Source: an uncultured Pseudomonadales bacterium
Lineage (GTDB): Bacteria; Pseudomonadota; Gammaproteobacteria; Pseudomonadales; Cellvibrionaceae
Length of the DNA: 5,720 nt
Direction: 5' to 3'
Assembly: GCA_938048505.1 (NCBI GenBank)
Contig: CALIUX010000034.1
Location: forward strand, 1 to 5,720
Shown here piece after piece: positions 1 through 5,364 of this stretch (position 1 is its first letter; each line of letters opens with the position of its first letter). The notes beneath the pieces were generated by a model. It did no database searches and had not been told where the DNA came from. It worked only from the letters and a program-made list of their open reading frames with translations. The position numbers and the translations under genes were made by a program.

Positions 1-419
1 CCAATCACAACATTTTCCCGCACGACTTTACATGAAAGCAAAAAGCGCTCTTCACGATGATACTTTCCATCGAGCACACCGCCCACTTTACTTTCGATAT
101 CTTCTGGCGACACATCGGTCAAAAAGCCCAACCGCCCTCGGTTAATACCGAGTAAAGGCACACTCTTTCCCGCGATCATGCGTGCGGTACCTAGCAAACT
201 ACCATCACCGCCAACCACAATAATTAAATCGCAGCGCTCGGCTAGGTGTTGTCGGCTAATACGGATAATATCCGCATCGGGTAACACAGCGCCAGTTTCT
301 CTATCGAGTAAAATTTTAACGCCTCGGCTCCGTAAAAACGACACCAAGTGATTCAATGCATACGTGACTGCCTCGCTGCCTAAACGGCCAATTAAGCCTA
401 CACAAGCAAAGTCAGTCAT
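1..419 (-). CDS. nadK: NAD kinase, N-terminal part (3' end cut by window edge)
   Basis: NAD kinase phosphorylates NAD to NADP using ATP or polyphosphate in the cytoplasm and is normally essential. I translated the minus strand from ATG at 419-417 and obtained 139 residues with no stop, running off the window. The family's nucleotide-binding motif GGDG lies at residues 70-73, with the catalytic-type Asp at 72, followed by SLLGTAR. The second conserved block, GINRGRLGFLTD, is at 91-102. The N-terminal segment VGLIGRLGS (7-15) is typical of pseudomonad-type enzymes. Full-length family members are about 290 residues, so roughly half is missing here, including the downstream NE/D motif. The start is supported by a Shine-Dalgarno AAAAGGG (435-429, minus), nine bases before the ATG. 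No frameshift is seen. The identification is firm. Confidence 0.96.
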   Translation of the reverse strand, partial: MTDFACVGLIGRLGSEAVTYALNHLVSFLRSRGVKILLDRETGAVLPDADIIRISRQHLAERCDLIIVVGGDGSLLGTARMIAGKSVPLLGINRGRLGFLTDVSPEDIESKVGGVLDGKYHREERFLLSCKVVRENVVI

Positions 420-428
420 GGCGGTTAA

Positions 429-435
429 CCCTTTT
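429..435 (-). promoter_or_regulatory. Ribosome binding site of nadK
   Basis: Reading the minus strand, AAAAGGG lies nine bases upstream of the nadK ATG. It fixes the start at 419. Confidence 0.7.
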
Positions 436-445
436 AAAAAATAAC

Positions 446-479
446 ATTATAACTTCAATTCCCGTGATACCTTCAATTC
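446..479 (-). promoter_or_regulatory. Putative nadK promoter with a 9-bp direct repeat
   Basis: On the minus strand a perfect -10 hexamer TATAAT (451-446) lies about 27 bases upstream of the nadK start codon. A TTGAAG (476-471) could serve as the -35, but the 19-base spacer is longer than ideal. The nonamer GAATTGAAG occurs twice, at 479-471 and 461-453, exactly 18 bp apart. One copy overlaps the presumed -35 and the other sits just upstream of the -10. This could be an operator pair or chance. The promoter call is moderately supported; regulation is inference. Confidence 0.5.
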
Positions 480-550
480 TTGTTACATCTCTCATATAGC
501 ATCGATGGCAATGAGCGCGGAGACCTTAAGCATGACCCGACCTCCGCCTT

Positions 551-573
551 TTGCCTCCCATACATCGAGGCAA
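551..573 (-). other. Hairpin downstream of the PLP enzyme gene
   Basis: TTGCCTC (551-557) and GAGGCAA (567-573) form a perfect 7-bp stem with a 9-base loop, beginning 24 bases after the stop codon of the minus-strand gene. No T-run follows on either strand, so it is not a classical intrinsic terminator. It could protect the 3' end of the transcript or mark a rho-dependent end. A second, weaker hairpin with two G-T pairs follows at about 517-543 (GGAGGTC with GGTCTCC read on the minus strand). Confidence 0.35.
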
Positions 574-596
574 TATCGCCCTCAAGGGAAACCAAG

Positions 597-1619
597 CTAA
601 TCAGAAATAGATAATTTTCTCGCGCCCTGCAACCCACCCGAGTGAATCATCAATACTTTGTCTCCGGGCGCAATGTGGCGTTCTTGCACGAGCACTTCTA
701 ACCCTAATAGCATTTTTGCTGTGTAAACAGGATCAAGAGGCAGGTGTATAACTGACAGAAGTTTTTTCAAATGTTCCATTTGAAGCGGCTTTATTGGGCC
801 ATAGCCGCCTTGATGAAAGCGATCATGCACGATGAGCTGAGCACCTGAATTGACTGAACGACTCAAATGATGGCGGGTACGCTCTATGTGGCGTGTGTAC
901 TTTGCGACCATTGCGCGTGATCCCTTTAACGCCATTATGCCATGCACCGTCACATTCGATGGGGCGCCTGCCGCCAAGCCGGCTACACTGGCGCCCGTGC
1001 CACAGGGGATAACGATATGATCATATGCTTTAAAAAGTGCCGCTAAAGCTTGGCTGTACTGCATCATGCCAAATGCACCGCGACAGTCGCCGCCGCCCTC
1101 AGGGATGACATAAACACCGCTTTTAACCATGTGCGCCGAGGTTTGATCCAAGCGCTGGCTTGCTAATGACTCGACCAAAGAGCTCACGGGCCCAAATTGC
1201 TTTTGCTTGTATTGTTCACGGGATACAAAAAACAGAGTCATCCCTAATGTTTCACAGTCCTGCAATGTAGGGCTCAAAACTGCAGGGCGCTCACCCCGAA
1301 CAACCCCAACCGTAGATAAACCCAGCTCGTAACCTGCACGAGCCAATGCATAAAGATGGTTTGAAAAGGCGCCGCCGAATGTCACCAAACATTGTGCTTT
1401 ACACGCCAAAGCGCGATGCAAATGGTAATACAGCTTATAAAATTTATTGCCACCCAAAAAAGGACAAAGCAGATCTTCTCGTTTTACGGCTAGCGTCACA
1501 CCGGCCTGCTCACAAAAAGGTAGTAGAAGAGTGTGTACGGGCGCTAACCTTGCGATGTCAGGCAAAGACTGTTGCCACCAGTTATTAGGTAATAGTCTTG
1601 AGCCTGCAGATTGATTCAT
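597..1619 (-). CDS. PLP-dependent enzyme, ACC deaminase / D-cysteine desulfhydrase family
   Basis: This is a 340-residue fold-type II PLP enzyme of the family that includes 1-aminocyclopropane-1-carboxylate deaminase and D-cysteine desulfhydrase. Both activities break down small amino acids to a 2-oxo acid and ammonia, the latter also releasing sulfide. The Schiff-base lysine is expected at K59 in GGNKFYKL (56-63). The substrate/cofactor loop GGAFSNH is at 82-88, the glycine-rich phosphate-binding loop CGTGAS at 206-211, and the conserved C-terminal HSGGLQG at 326-332. DPVYTAKM at 296-303 supplies a family-type Tyr (299). No signal peptide is seen, so it is cytoplasmic. Length is normal for the family. 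The ATG at 1619 gives a sensible N-terminus, although its Shine-Dalgarno is poor. The gene stands alone, with 177 bp before nadK downstream and 239 bp behind it. Family assignment is firm, but substrate cannot be decided from sequence alone, so no symbol is given. Confidence 0.88.
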   Translation of the reverse strand: MNQSAGSRLLPNNWWQQSLPDIARLAPVHTLLLPFCEQAGVTLAVKREDLLCPFLGGNKFYKLYYHLHRALACKAQCLVTFGGAFSNHLYALARAGYELGLSTVGVVRGERPAVLSPTLQDCETLGMTLFFVSREQYKQKQFGPVSSLVESLASQRLDQTSAHMVKSGVYVIPEGGGDCRGAFGMMQYSQALAALFKAYDHIVIPCGTGASVAGLAAGAPSNVTVHGIMALKGSRAMVAKYTRHIERTRHHLSRSVNSGAQLIVHDRFHQGGYGPIKPLQMEHLKKLLSVIHLPLDPVYTAKMLLGLEVLVQERHIAPGDKVLMIHSGGLQGARKLSISD

Positions 1620-1631
1620 GTACGAAAGCTT

Positions 1632-1648
1632 ATCTGTTTAATACAGAT
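1632..1648. promoter_or_regulatory. Palindrome ATCTGT-N5-ACAGAT upstream of the PLP enzyme gene
   Basis: A perfect 6-bp inverted repeat with a 5-base spacer (TTAAT) lies 13 to 29 bases upstream of the ATG at 1619. Its size and place suit a dimeric repressor site or a small leader hairpin. It is not a LexA box, because CTGT and ACAG are five rather than eight bases apart. No convincing -35/-10 pair was found next to it. Confidence 0.3.
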
Positions 1649-1688
1649 TTTAAGAATGATCTTGATAACAACTCTTTAAATAACCAGT

Positions 1689-1714
1689 CAGTCTTGTGAC
1701 GATTAGCAAGACTG
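1689..1714. repeat. Inverted repeat (8-bp arms)
   Basis: CAGTCTTG (1689-1696) and CAAGACTG (1707-1714) are perfect inverted arms around a 10-base loop. It lies in the gap between the coiled-coil gene and the PLP enzyme gene, both read on the minus strand. There is no adjacent T-tract on the minus strand, so an intrinsic terminator is not supported. It could act as a transcript-end hairpin or a protein-binding site upstream of the PLP enzyme gene. Confidence 0.35.
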
Positions 1715-1736
1715 TCATCAACTTGCTGAAACCACC

Positions 1737-1820
1737 CAGTTGCAATAAGGCAACTCCTATCAACTCATTTTAATAAAGTCATTTCAATACAGTCATTACG
1801 GTAAAATAATTGCAATAGGC
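1737..1820. repeat. Degenerate 14-bp periodic repeat
   Basis: Two adjacent units at 1765-1778 and 1779-1792 match at 12 of 14 positions (TCATTTTAATAAAG and TCATTTCAATACAG). Weaker units in the same 14-bp register follow at 1793-1806 and 1807-1820, each about 9 of 14 to the second unit. A further in-phase similarity is that TTGCAATAAGG near 1740 resembles TTGCAATAGG near 1810, exactly 70 bp (five periods) away. The segment just after 1737 also forms a hairpin, AGTTGC (1738-1743) with GCAACT (1750-1755). The region is AT-rich, so part of this may be chance. It lies just downstream of the coiled-coil gene. Confidence 0.35.
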
Positions 1821-1858
1821 CAATTTATAGTCAAAAGCTATACAATAAAATACGAGCG

Positions 1859-3217
1859 TTACATCGTTTGGCGATGTTTAAGGCAACGGTCAGAAACGCC
1901 CAGTGTAAAGCGGTCAGGTGAGGGAACGCGTGGAATATCTTCATCACATTCGCTGGCATTGCCTCCCATTCTACAATAAGGCAACTGGTAGTGTGACAGC
2001 CAGTGACTGTACACCTCTTCACTGACGCCACAATAAGCGGCCATATACGCTTCAGGTTTAGCAAGGTAAAGCGGCACATCATCAGGAGGTATTGCGACAT
2101 GACCAATCCCCATTTGATAAACCGTAAACCGAACGCCTTTTTCACTCAGCTCCTTGAGTAGATTACTGCCACCAAAGCGTAATAGCTCCGCGTAGTCTTC
2201 ACGTAGCTTTGCAATATCCTCATGCAATTTGAATTCGTGTTCCGCACGATAAAGCAACTCCACATCGCGCCAGCTAAGCAATTCTTGGTATTCGGACTCA
2301 ACCTTAGCAACCTTATCATTGGCTTCACCTTCATAATGCTCCCTTAGAGATGACAGATAATCGGGCTCTTGGCTCGTATAGCGCTCAAGCTTTTCATCGT
2401 AAAAACTTTTGAGTTCACCCAAATGATGATCCTTTGTGCGCAAGGATTCACGCAGTGTTTCAAGCTGCGTAACAGCCTCGCTATATTCTTGTGTTTGCGT
2501 GGCTAAGCGTTCAGATAAACTGGCTAATGTCACATCGTAATCATGCTTTGTTTGCTCCAGCTCATTTAACGTATTGTCGAGCTGCTCGGTCATTTCGGCC
2601 TTGGACTCAAGTAATGCTTGTAACTGTGATTCCAGCAATTGCGCTTCTAATTTTTGTGCCTGTGAGCCCCCTGGCAATAAGGGTTCTTTAAATACAGACT
2701 CTCGGCCCCTAAAGTCCCTCTCTTCTAGAGCTGCTCGGCTTAACCCTAATCGGTTAACTTCGATAGCGTCTTTTATCCAGCCTAGCACGACACCATTTTC
2801 ACTCAGGTCTGGTGACCACAATAAGGGCTTTAAGGCCTCCTCTGCCAAGTCAGCAGTTAGGATGCGAGGCTCAGGCTGACTCTCAAGCGTACGACGGGCT
2901 CCACTAGCGTGCTCATTATCGGACACGCAATAAGGCTGCGCTGTTTGAGCCAAGTTAACCAGGGGGATATTCCAACTGTCATCAACCCACCCGCTGGAAT
3001 CAAAAGCGATTAGAAAAAAAACAGCTGATTTGATCGCAAGTGTTGGCGACAACTCGACATAGACCGCATTAGCCTCACGCCCCGCCCACTCTAGTTCTGG
3101 TGTAAAACCTTCTAGCAATGCCTCAAATTCGGCAAAAAGTAGCTCTTTAGCAATACCTTGCGATGAAATAAAGAATACAGCGCTCGCATCATTTTTTCGA
3201 CGGCCAAACATTGTCAT
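1859..3217 (-). CDS. Cytoplasmic coiled-coil protein of unknown function
   Basis: A 452-residue protein that I cannot assign a function. The N-terminal part (about 1-180) is a globular segment containing AVFFLIAFDSSGWVDDSWNIPL (65-86, shown only as key words: FFLIAFD and WNIPL). Residues about 187-280 are rich in Leu/Glu/Gln heptad-like stretches, and helical charged sequence continues to about 345; this is a probable coiled coil. The C-terminal domain (about 361-452) carries GHVAIPPDD, CGVSEEVYSHWLSHY and a Cys/His set C415, C424, C445 and H448 (the last in SDRCLKH), possibly a metal site. No signal peptide, membrane helix or P-loop is visible. I have a vague recollection of similar gammaproteobacterial proteins labelled as chromosome-partitioning, but nothing here supports ParA ATPase activity. 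The start was chosen at ATG 3217 because AAAAGG lies five bases before it; an in-frame GTG at 3250 follows a stop directly and has no such site. Confidence 0.8.
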   Translation of the reverse strand: MTMFGRRKNDASAVFFISSQGIAKELLFAEFEALLEGFTPELEWAGREANAVYVELSPTLAIKSAVFFLIAFDSSGWVDDSWNIPLVNLAQTAQPYCVSDNEHASGARRTLESQPEPRILTADLAEEALKPLLWSPDLSENGVVLGWIKDAIEVNRLGLSRAALEERDFRGRESVFKEPLLPGGSQAQKLEAQLLESQLQALLESKAEMTEQLDNTLNELEQTKHDYDVTLASLSERLATQTQEYSEAVTQLETLRESLRTKDHHLGELKSFYDEKLERYTSQEPDYLSSLREHYEGEANDKVAKVESEYQELLSWRDVELLYRAEHEFKLHEDIAKLREDYAELLRFGGSNLLKELSEKGVRFTVYQMGIGHVAIPPDDVPLYLAKPEAYMAAYCGVSEEVYSHWLSHYQLPYCRMGGNASECDEDIPRVPSPDRFTLGVSDRCLKHRQTM

Positions 3218-3222
3218 TAAAA

Positions 3223-3228
3223 CCTTTT
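3223..3228 (-). promoter_or_regulatory. Ribosome binding site deciding the start of the coiled-coil gene
   Basis: On the minus strand AAAAGG precedes ATG 3217 by five bases (TTTTA). This favours the 452-residue product over the 463-residue one that would begin at GTG 3250. A second ATG two codons later (3211) is possible but less well spaced. Confidence 0.6.
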
Positions 3229-3251
3229 GCTCTATGACTGGGCAAACCACT

Positions 3252-3273
3252 TAACTAAAGGGAATGTTAGTTA
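3252..3273. promoter_or_regulatory. Inverted repeat TAACTA-N10-TAGTTA near the presumed transcription start
   Basis: Perfect 6-bp arms at 3252-3257 and 3268-3273 lie just downstream of the -10 proposed for the coiled-coil gene, over the expected transcription start. Two more direct copies of ATAACTA lie upstream at 3340-3346 and 3352-3358, 12 bp apart. A repressor operator is conceivable; the hexamers are AT-rich, so chance is not excluded. Confidence 0.25.
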
Positions 3274-3276
3274 CCG

Positions 3277-3285
3277 TTTATACCA
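3277..3285 (-). promoter_or_regulatory. Extended -10 promoter element for the coiled-coil gene
   Basis: The minus strand reads TGGTATAAA, which fits the extended -10 form TGnTATAAT with one mismatch. No good -35 stands at 16-18 bases, which extended -10 promoters tolerate. Transcription would begin near 3270, giving a leader of about 53 bases to ATG 3217. Confidence 0.4.
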
Positions 3286-3581
3286 CTCGCAATCAACTTA
3301 ATCTGTTAACAATAACCCAAACCAAAAGCTGAGCAAAGGATAACTACACTAATAACTAAGAATGAAAATTCTAATACCTCAGTATGGCAAGTATTTTTTA
3401 ATCGCACCAAAAAGCATGTCATTTATTCCAATTTGACTGACTTATTGCACGTTCATCACAAAAGTATCGCATTACAGTCAAGATCGACTAGAATTGTGGC
3501 GCGTAAAAGCTCTTGCGATTTTATACTCACTACATGCATTAATAATCTTGGCACAAGCTCGCCACCTGAACAAAAGCTTAA

Positions 3582-3589
3582 CGAGGAAG
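3582..3589 (+). promoter_or_regulatory. Ribosome binding site deciding the start of the TonB_C fusion gene
   Basis: GAGGAAG lies about eight bases before ATG 3598. It decides this start over the upstream TTG at 3433, which has no such site and would hide the signal peptide behind 55 extra residues. Confidence 0.65.
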
Positions 3590-3597
3590 TACACCCC

Positions 3598-5289
3598 ATG
3601 TCACGATTTCATCGGAAGACCTTATGTATGCGCTATTTGCTGATGGTCCTTATTATTAGCTTGTCTAGCTGGGTTAGCGCAACAGACAATCTCCCGTTAA
3701 ACGGTATTGATGCCTATGATCACATGGGCAAAGATTATTACTGGGTATCCCACACAACCACGCTCTCATGTCAAACGGCTGAAGCATGCCAAAAAGCCAC
3801 CGCACCGGCTCGCTTTCGTTTAAAAATCATAACCAAACGTTGGACCGCTCAAAACTTTAACTTAGTTTGGCAAAGGGAGCTGGCAAGTAACAACCAAAAA
3901 TTGCCTGCCAACTTTGATATGCAAGCACTCATTGATTTCACCCAACTACCTAAAACACCTTTAACAAAGGGCGATACCATTGATATCGTATTTGATGGAA
4001 AAGACACGCTGATCTCAATTAACAATGCTGTTGCACAACGCAGCCAGGGTAAAACATTGTTTAATTATTTATCCAATATTTGGATAGGTAGTGTGCCGCC
4101 TTCTCGTCGCTTTCGAAGCAATATGCTGCAAGGGCATGAAGGGGAGCATAGTCAAGACAAGTTAATTGCATTTAAAACATTAAAAATGGATGAAAGCCGT
4201 TTGGGATTATTAAAAGAATGGCAAACCCAAAAGAGTGATGAAGCACTTAGCGATGCAAACAAGAAAAAGAATGCCAAAGACACTGAGCTTGATAGCAATC
4301 AAACCAATGACGAAATTGCACTAAAATTACCGACGCCAAAACCTAGCCCCAATAAAGTACCACCAAAGCCTTCGGTATCTACCGTTACACAAACTACTGC
4401 AGCCATCACTACTCAAGTGGCCACTCAAACACGCCCAACCAGTAATGCTAATAATTCAGGGAGACGCTCTGACACACCCAATGTTATCGAGAGGCTCACT
4501 TCTGCAACATCAACGATACCTAAAACCGCTATACCCAAAAAAGACTCTCGTGTAGCTGTACAGCAAGCACCAGTTGAAATAGTTAAACCACCTAAAAATA
4601 CAAAAAAACGCAATACATCACCGACACAGCCCAAGCCAACAACTCAGCAAGCTAATGCAATATTTGAATGGCGATTATTCAATGCAATCCGTCAAGCCGT
4701 CGAATACCCTGCATGGGCAAAACAACTTAAACAAGAAGGCGACGTTACGGTCACCTTTGAGCTTGATAAAAAATTGAAAGCGCCCAAAATTCTTACCTTT
4801 AAACCGACTTATGCAGGCTTGTTAGCAGATGCTGTGATCGATGCGATTCAAACCATTGATATTCCCAACACTTACTGGCCCAGAAAAGTTTCAGGCCCTA
4901 TCACATTTCAATATCAACATACTTTTTCTTTAAATCAAAAAGGTACTTCGCAGAAAAACATCAGTTCTGATTTAAAGAAATTTTTACCCTTAAAAGAAAC
5001 GCAACGAAAGTTAGCCGTTTCAGATAATGATTTAAAAAAATATTTAAGCGACAATGTTGAGTATCCTTATTGGGCAAAGAGTATGAAGCTCAAGGGTAAA
5101 GTTTCTGCGTCTATTACATTAGGAAATAAAGGCAACATTCTTAATATCAAGTTAACACAGAAATCTCGACACAATGATTTGAATAAGGCTCTGGTGGATG
5201 CTATACAGAAAGCAGAGCCATTTCCGATTAGCTTGCCTAGCGGTAAAACGTCTAGGCAATTTGATTACACTCATTCTTTCAGACCCTAA
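3598..5289 (+). CDS. Exported protein: chalcone-isomerase-like domain plus two TonB C-terminal domains
   Basis: A 563-residue envelope protein of unknown role. Residues 1-28 form a Sec-type signal peptide (basic start, hydrophobic core 13-24, VSA just before T29). Residues about 29-180 resemble the bacterial chalcone-isomerase-like domain: a GD at 125-126, a strand ending in the Asn pair of SINN, and the closing block IWIGSVPPS (161-169) then MLQG (176-179). C58 and C64 could form a disulfide. Residues about 200-350 are a Thr/Pro/Lys/Gln-rich low-complexity linker like that of TonB. Two TonB_C-like domains follow at about 357-445 and 475-563, each opening with VEYPxWAK (368-375 and 487-494), then a G-V strand and an A-I-x-x-I/A helix. 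The TM-like start lacks the SxxxH signature of energised TonB, and no exbB/exbD is adjacent, so a soluble or tethered periplasmic protein is likelier. ATG 3598 was chosen for AGGAAG eight bases upstream; ATG 3628 is an alternative, and the TTG at 3433 is unlikely. Confidence 0.8.
   Translation: MSRFHRKTLCMRYLLMVLIISLSSWVSATDNLPLNGIDAYDHMGKDYYWVSHTTTLSCQTAEACQKATAPARFRLKIITKRWTAQNFNLVWQRELASNNQKLPANFDMQALIDFTQLPKTPLTKGDTIDIVFDGKDTLISINNAVAQRSQGKTLFNYLSNIWIGSVPPSRRFRSNMLQGHEGEHSQDKLIAFKTLKMDESRLGLLKEWQTQKSDEALSDANKKKNAKDTELDSNQTNDEIALKLPTPKPSPNKVPPKPSVSTVTQTTAAITTQVATQTRPTSNANNSGRRSDTPNVIERLTSATSTIPKTAIPKKDSRVAVQQAPVEIVKPPKNTKKRNTSPTQPKPTTQQANAIFEWRLFNAIRQAVEYPAWAKQLKQEGDVTVTFELDKKLKAPKILTFKPTYAGLLADAVIDAIQTIDIPNTYWPRKVSGPITFQYQHTFSLNQKGTSQKNISSDLKKFLPLKETQRKLAVSDNDLKKYLSDNVEYPYWAKSMKLKGKVSASITLGNKGNILNIKLTQKSRHNDLNKALVDAIQKAEPFPISLPSGKTSRQFDYTHSFRP
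4195..4647 (+). other. Low-complexity Thr/Pro/Lys/Gln-rich linker region within the TonB_C fusion gene
   Basis: About 150 codons between the chalcone-isomerase-like and first TonB_C domains encode mostly Thr, Pro, Lys, Ser, Gln, Ala and Asn, with runs such as KPSPNKVPPKPS. This is the type of extended segment that lets TonB-like proteins span the periplasm. It carries no recognisable fold. Confidence 0.7.
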
Positions 5290-5309
5290 CTTTTTACTTA
5301 ACCCCTAAA

Positions 5310-5334
5310 ATCGGATTTAAGCCTTACGGCCGAT
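5310..5334 (+). other. Small inverted repeats between the fusion gene and the porin gene
   Basis: ATCGG (5310-5314) can pair with CCGAT (5330-5334), and alternatively GCC (5321-5323) with GGC (5328-5330) around a TTAC loop. Neither is followed by a T-run, so a terminator is not supported and read-through into the porin gene remains possible. No strong promoter was found in this 75-base gap. Confidence 0.25.
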
Positions 5335-5354
5335 GAAGGTATTACTTTTAATAC

Positions 5355-5358
5355 AGGA
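5355..5358 (+). promoter_or_regulatory. Ribosome binding site of the porin gene
   Basis: AGGA sits six bases before ATG 5365, a standard spacing. It supports this start for the porin. Confidence 0.6.
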
Positions 5359-5364
5359 TTTATT

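Larger units (their letters stand above)
3218..3597. other. Divergent intergenic region, no gene seen
   Basis: These 380 bases separate the minus-strand coiled-coil gene from the plus-strand exported protein. I find no credible gene. The frame of the plus-strand gene stays open back to a TTG at 3433, but that stretch lacks a ribosome binding site and reads as low-quality protein, so I treat it as leader. The region holds an extended -10 for the minus-strand gene, several TAACTA hexamers and, for the plus-strand gene, only an isolated -10-like TATACT (3522-3527) without a matching -35. TTGACT at 3433-3438 resembles a -35 but has no -10 at 16-18 bases. Confidence 0.6.

Noticed and set aside
505..600. 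Plus-strand 31-codon ORF between nadK and the PLP enzyme gene
   Set aside because: No ribosome binding site, no recognisable protein and overlap with the end of the minus-strand gene.
1346..1588. Plus-strand open frame of 80 codons opposite the PLP enzyme gene
   Set aside because: It lies wholly opposite well-conserved PLP-enzyme coding sequence, including the lysine motif, and has no ribosome binding site.
1632..1648. LexA (SOS) box upstream of the PLP enzyme gene
   Set aside because: CTGT and ACAG are separated by five bases rather than eight.
2574..2879. Plus-strand open frame of 101 codons opposite the coiled-coil gene
   Set aside because: Cys/Ser-rich antisense reading with no start signal; a shadow of the real minus-strand gene.
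3218..3250. GTG start for the coiled-coil gene, adding 11 residues
   Set aside because: It follows a stop codon directly and has no well-placed Shine-Dalgarno, while ATG 3217 has AAAAGG at five bases.
3373..3400. Intrinsic terminator: AATAC ... GTATT followed by T-run
   Set aside because: The stem is only five AT-rich base pairs with a 13-base loop and no gene ends just upstream on that strand.
3497..3516. Possible sigma-54 promoter (TGGCGC ... TTGC)
   Set aside because: The GG and GC elements are 17 bases apart rather than the required 12.
3433..3597. In-frame upstream extension of the TonB_C fusion gene from a TTG codon
   Set aside because: No ribosome binding site, the sequence is not protein-like, and it would bury the signal peptide; ATG 3598 has a good AGGAAG site.
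3598..5289. Calling the fusion protein tonB
   Set aside because: The chalcone-isomerase-like domain, double C-terminal module, lack of the SxxxH anchor motif and no exbB/exbD nearby make the symbol misleading.
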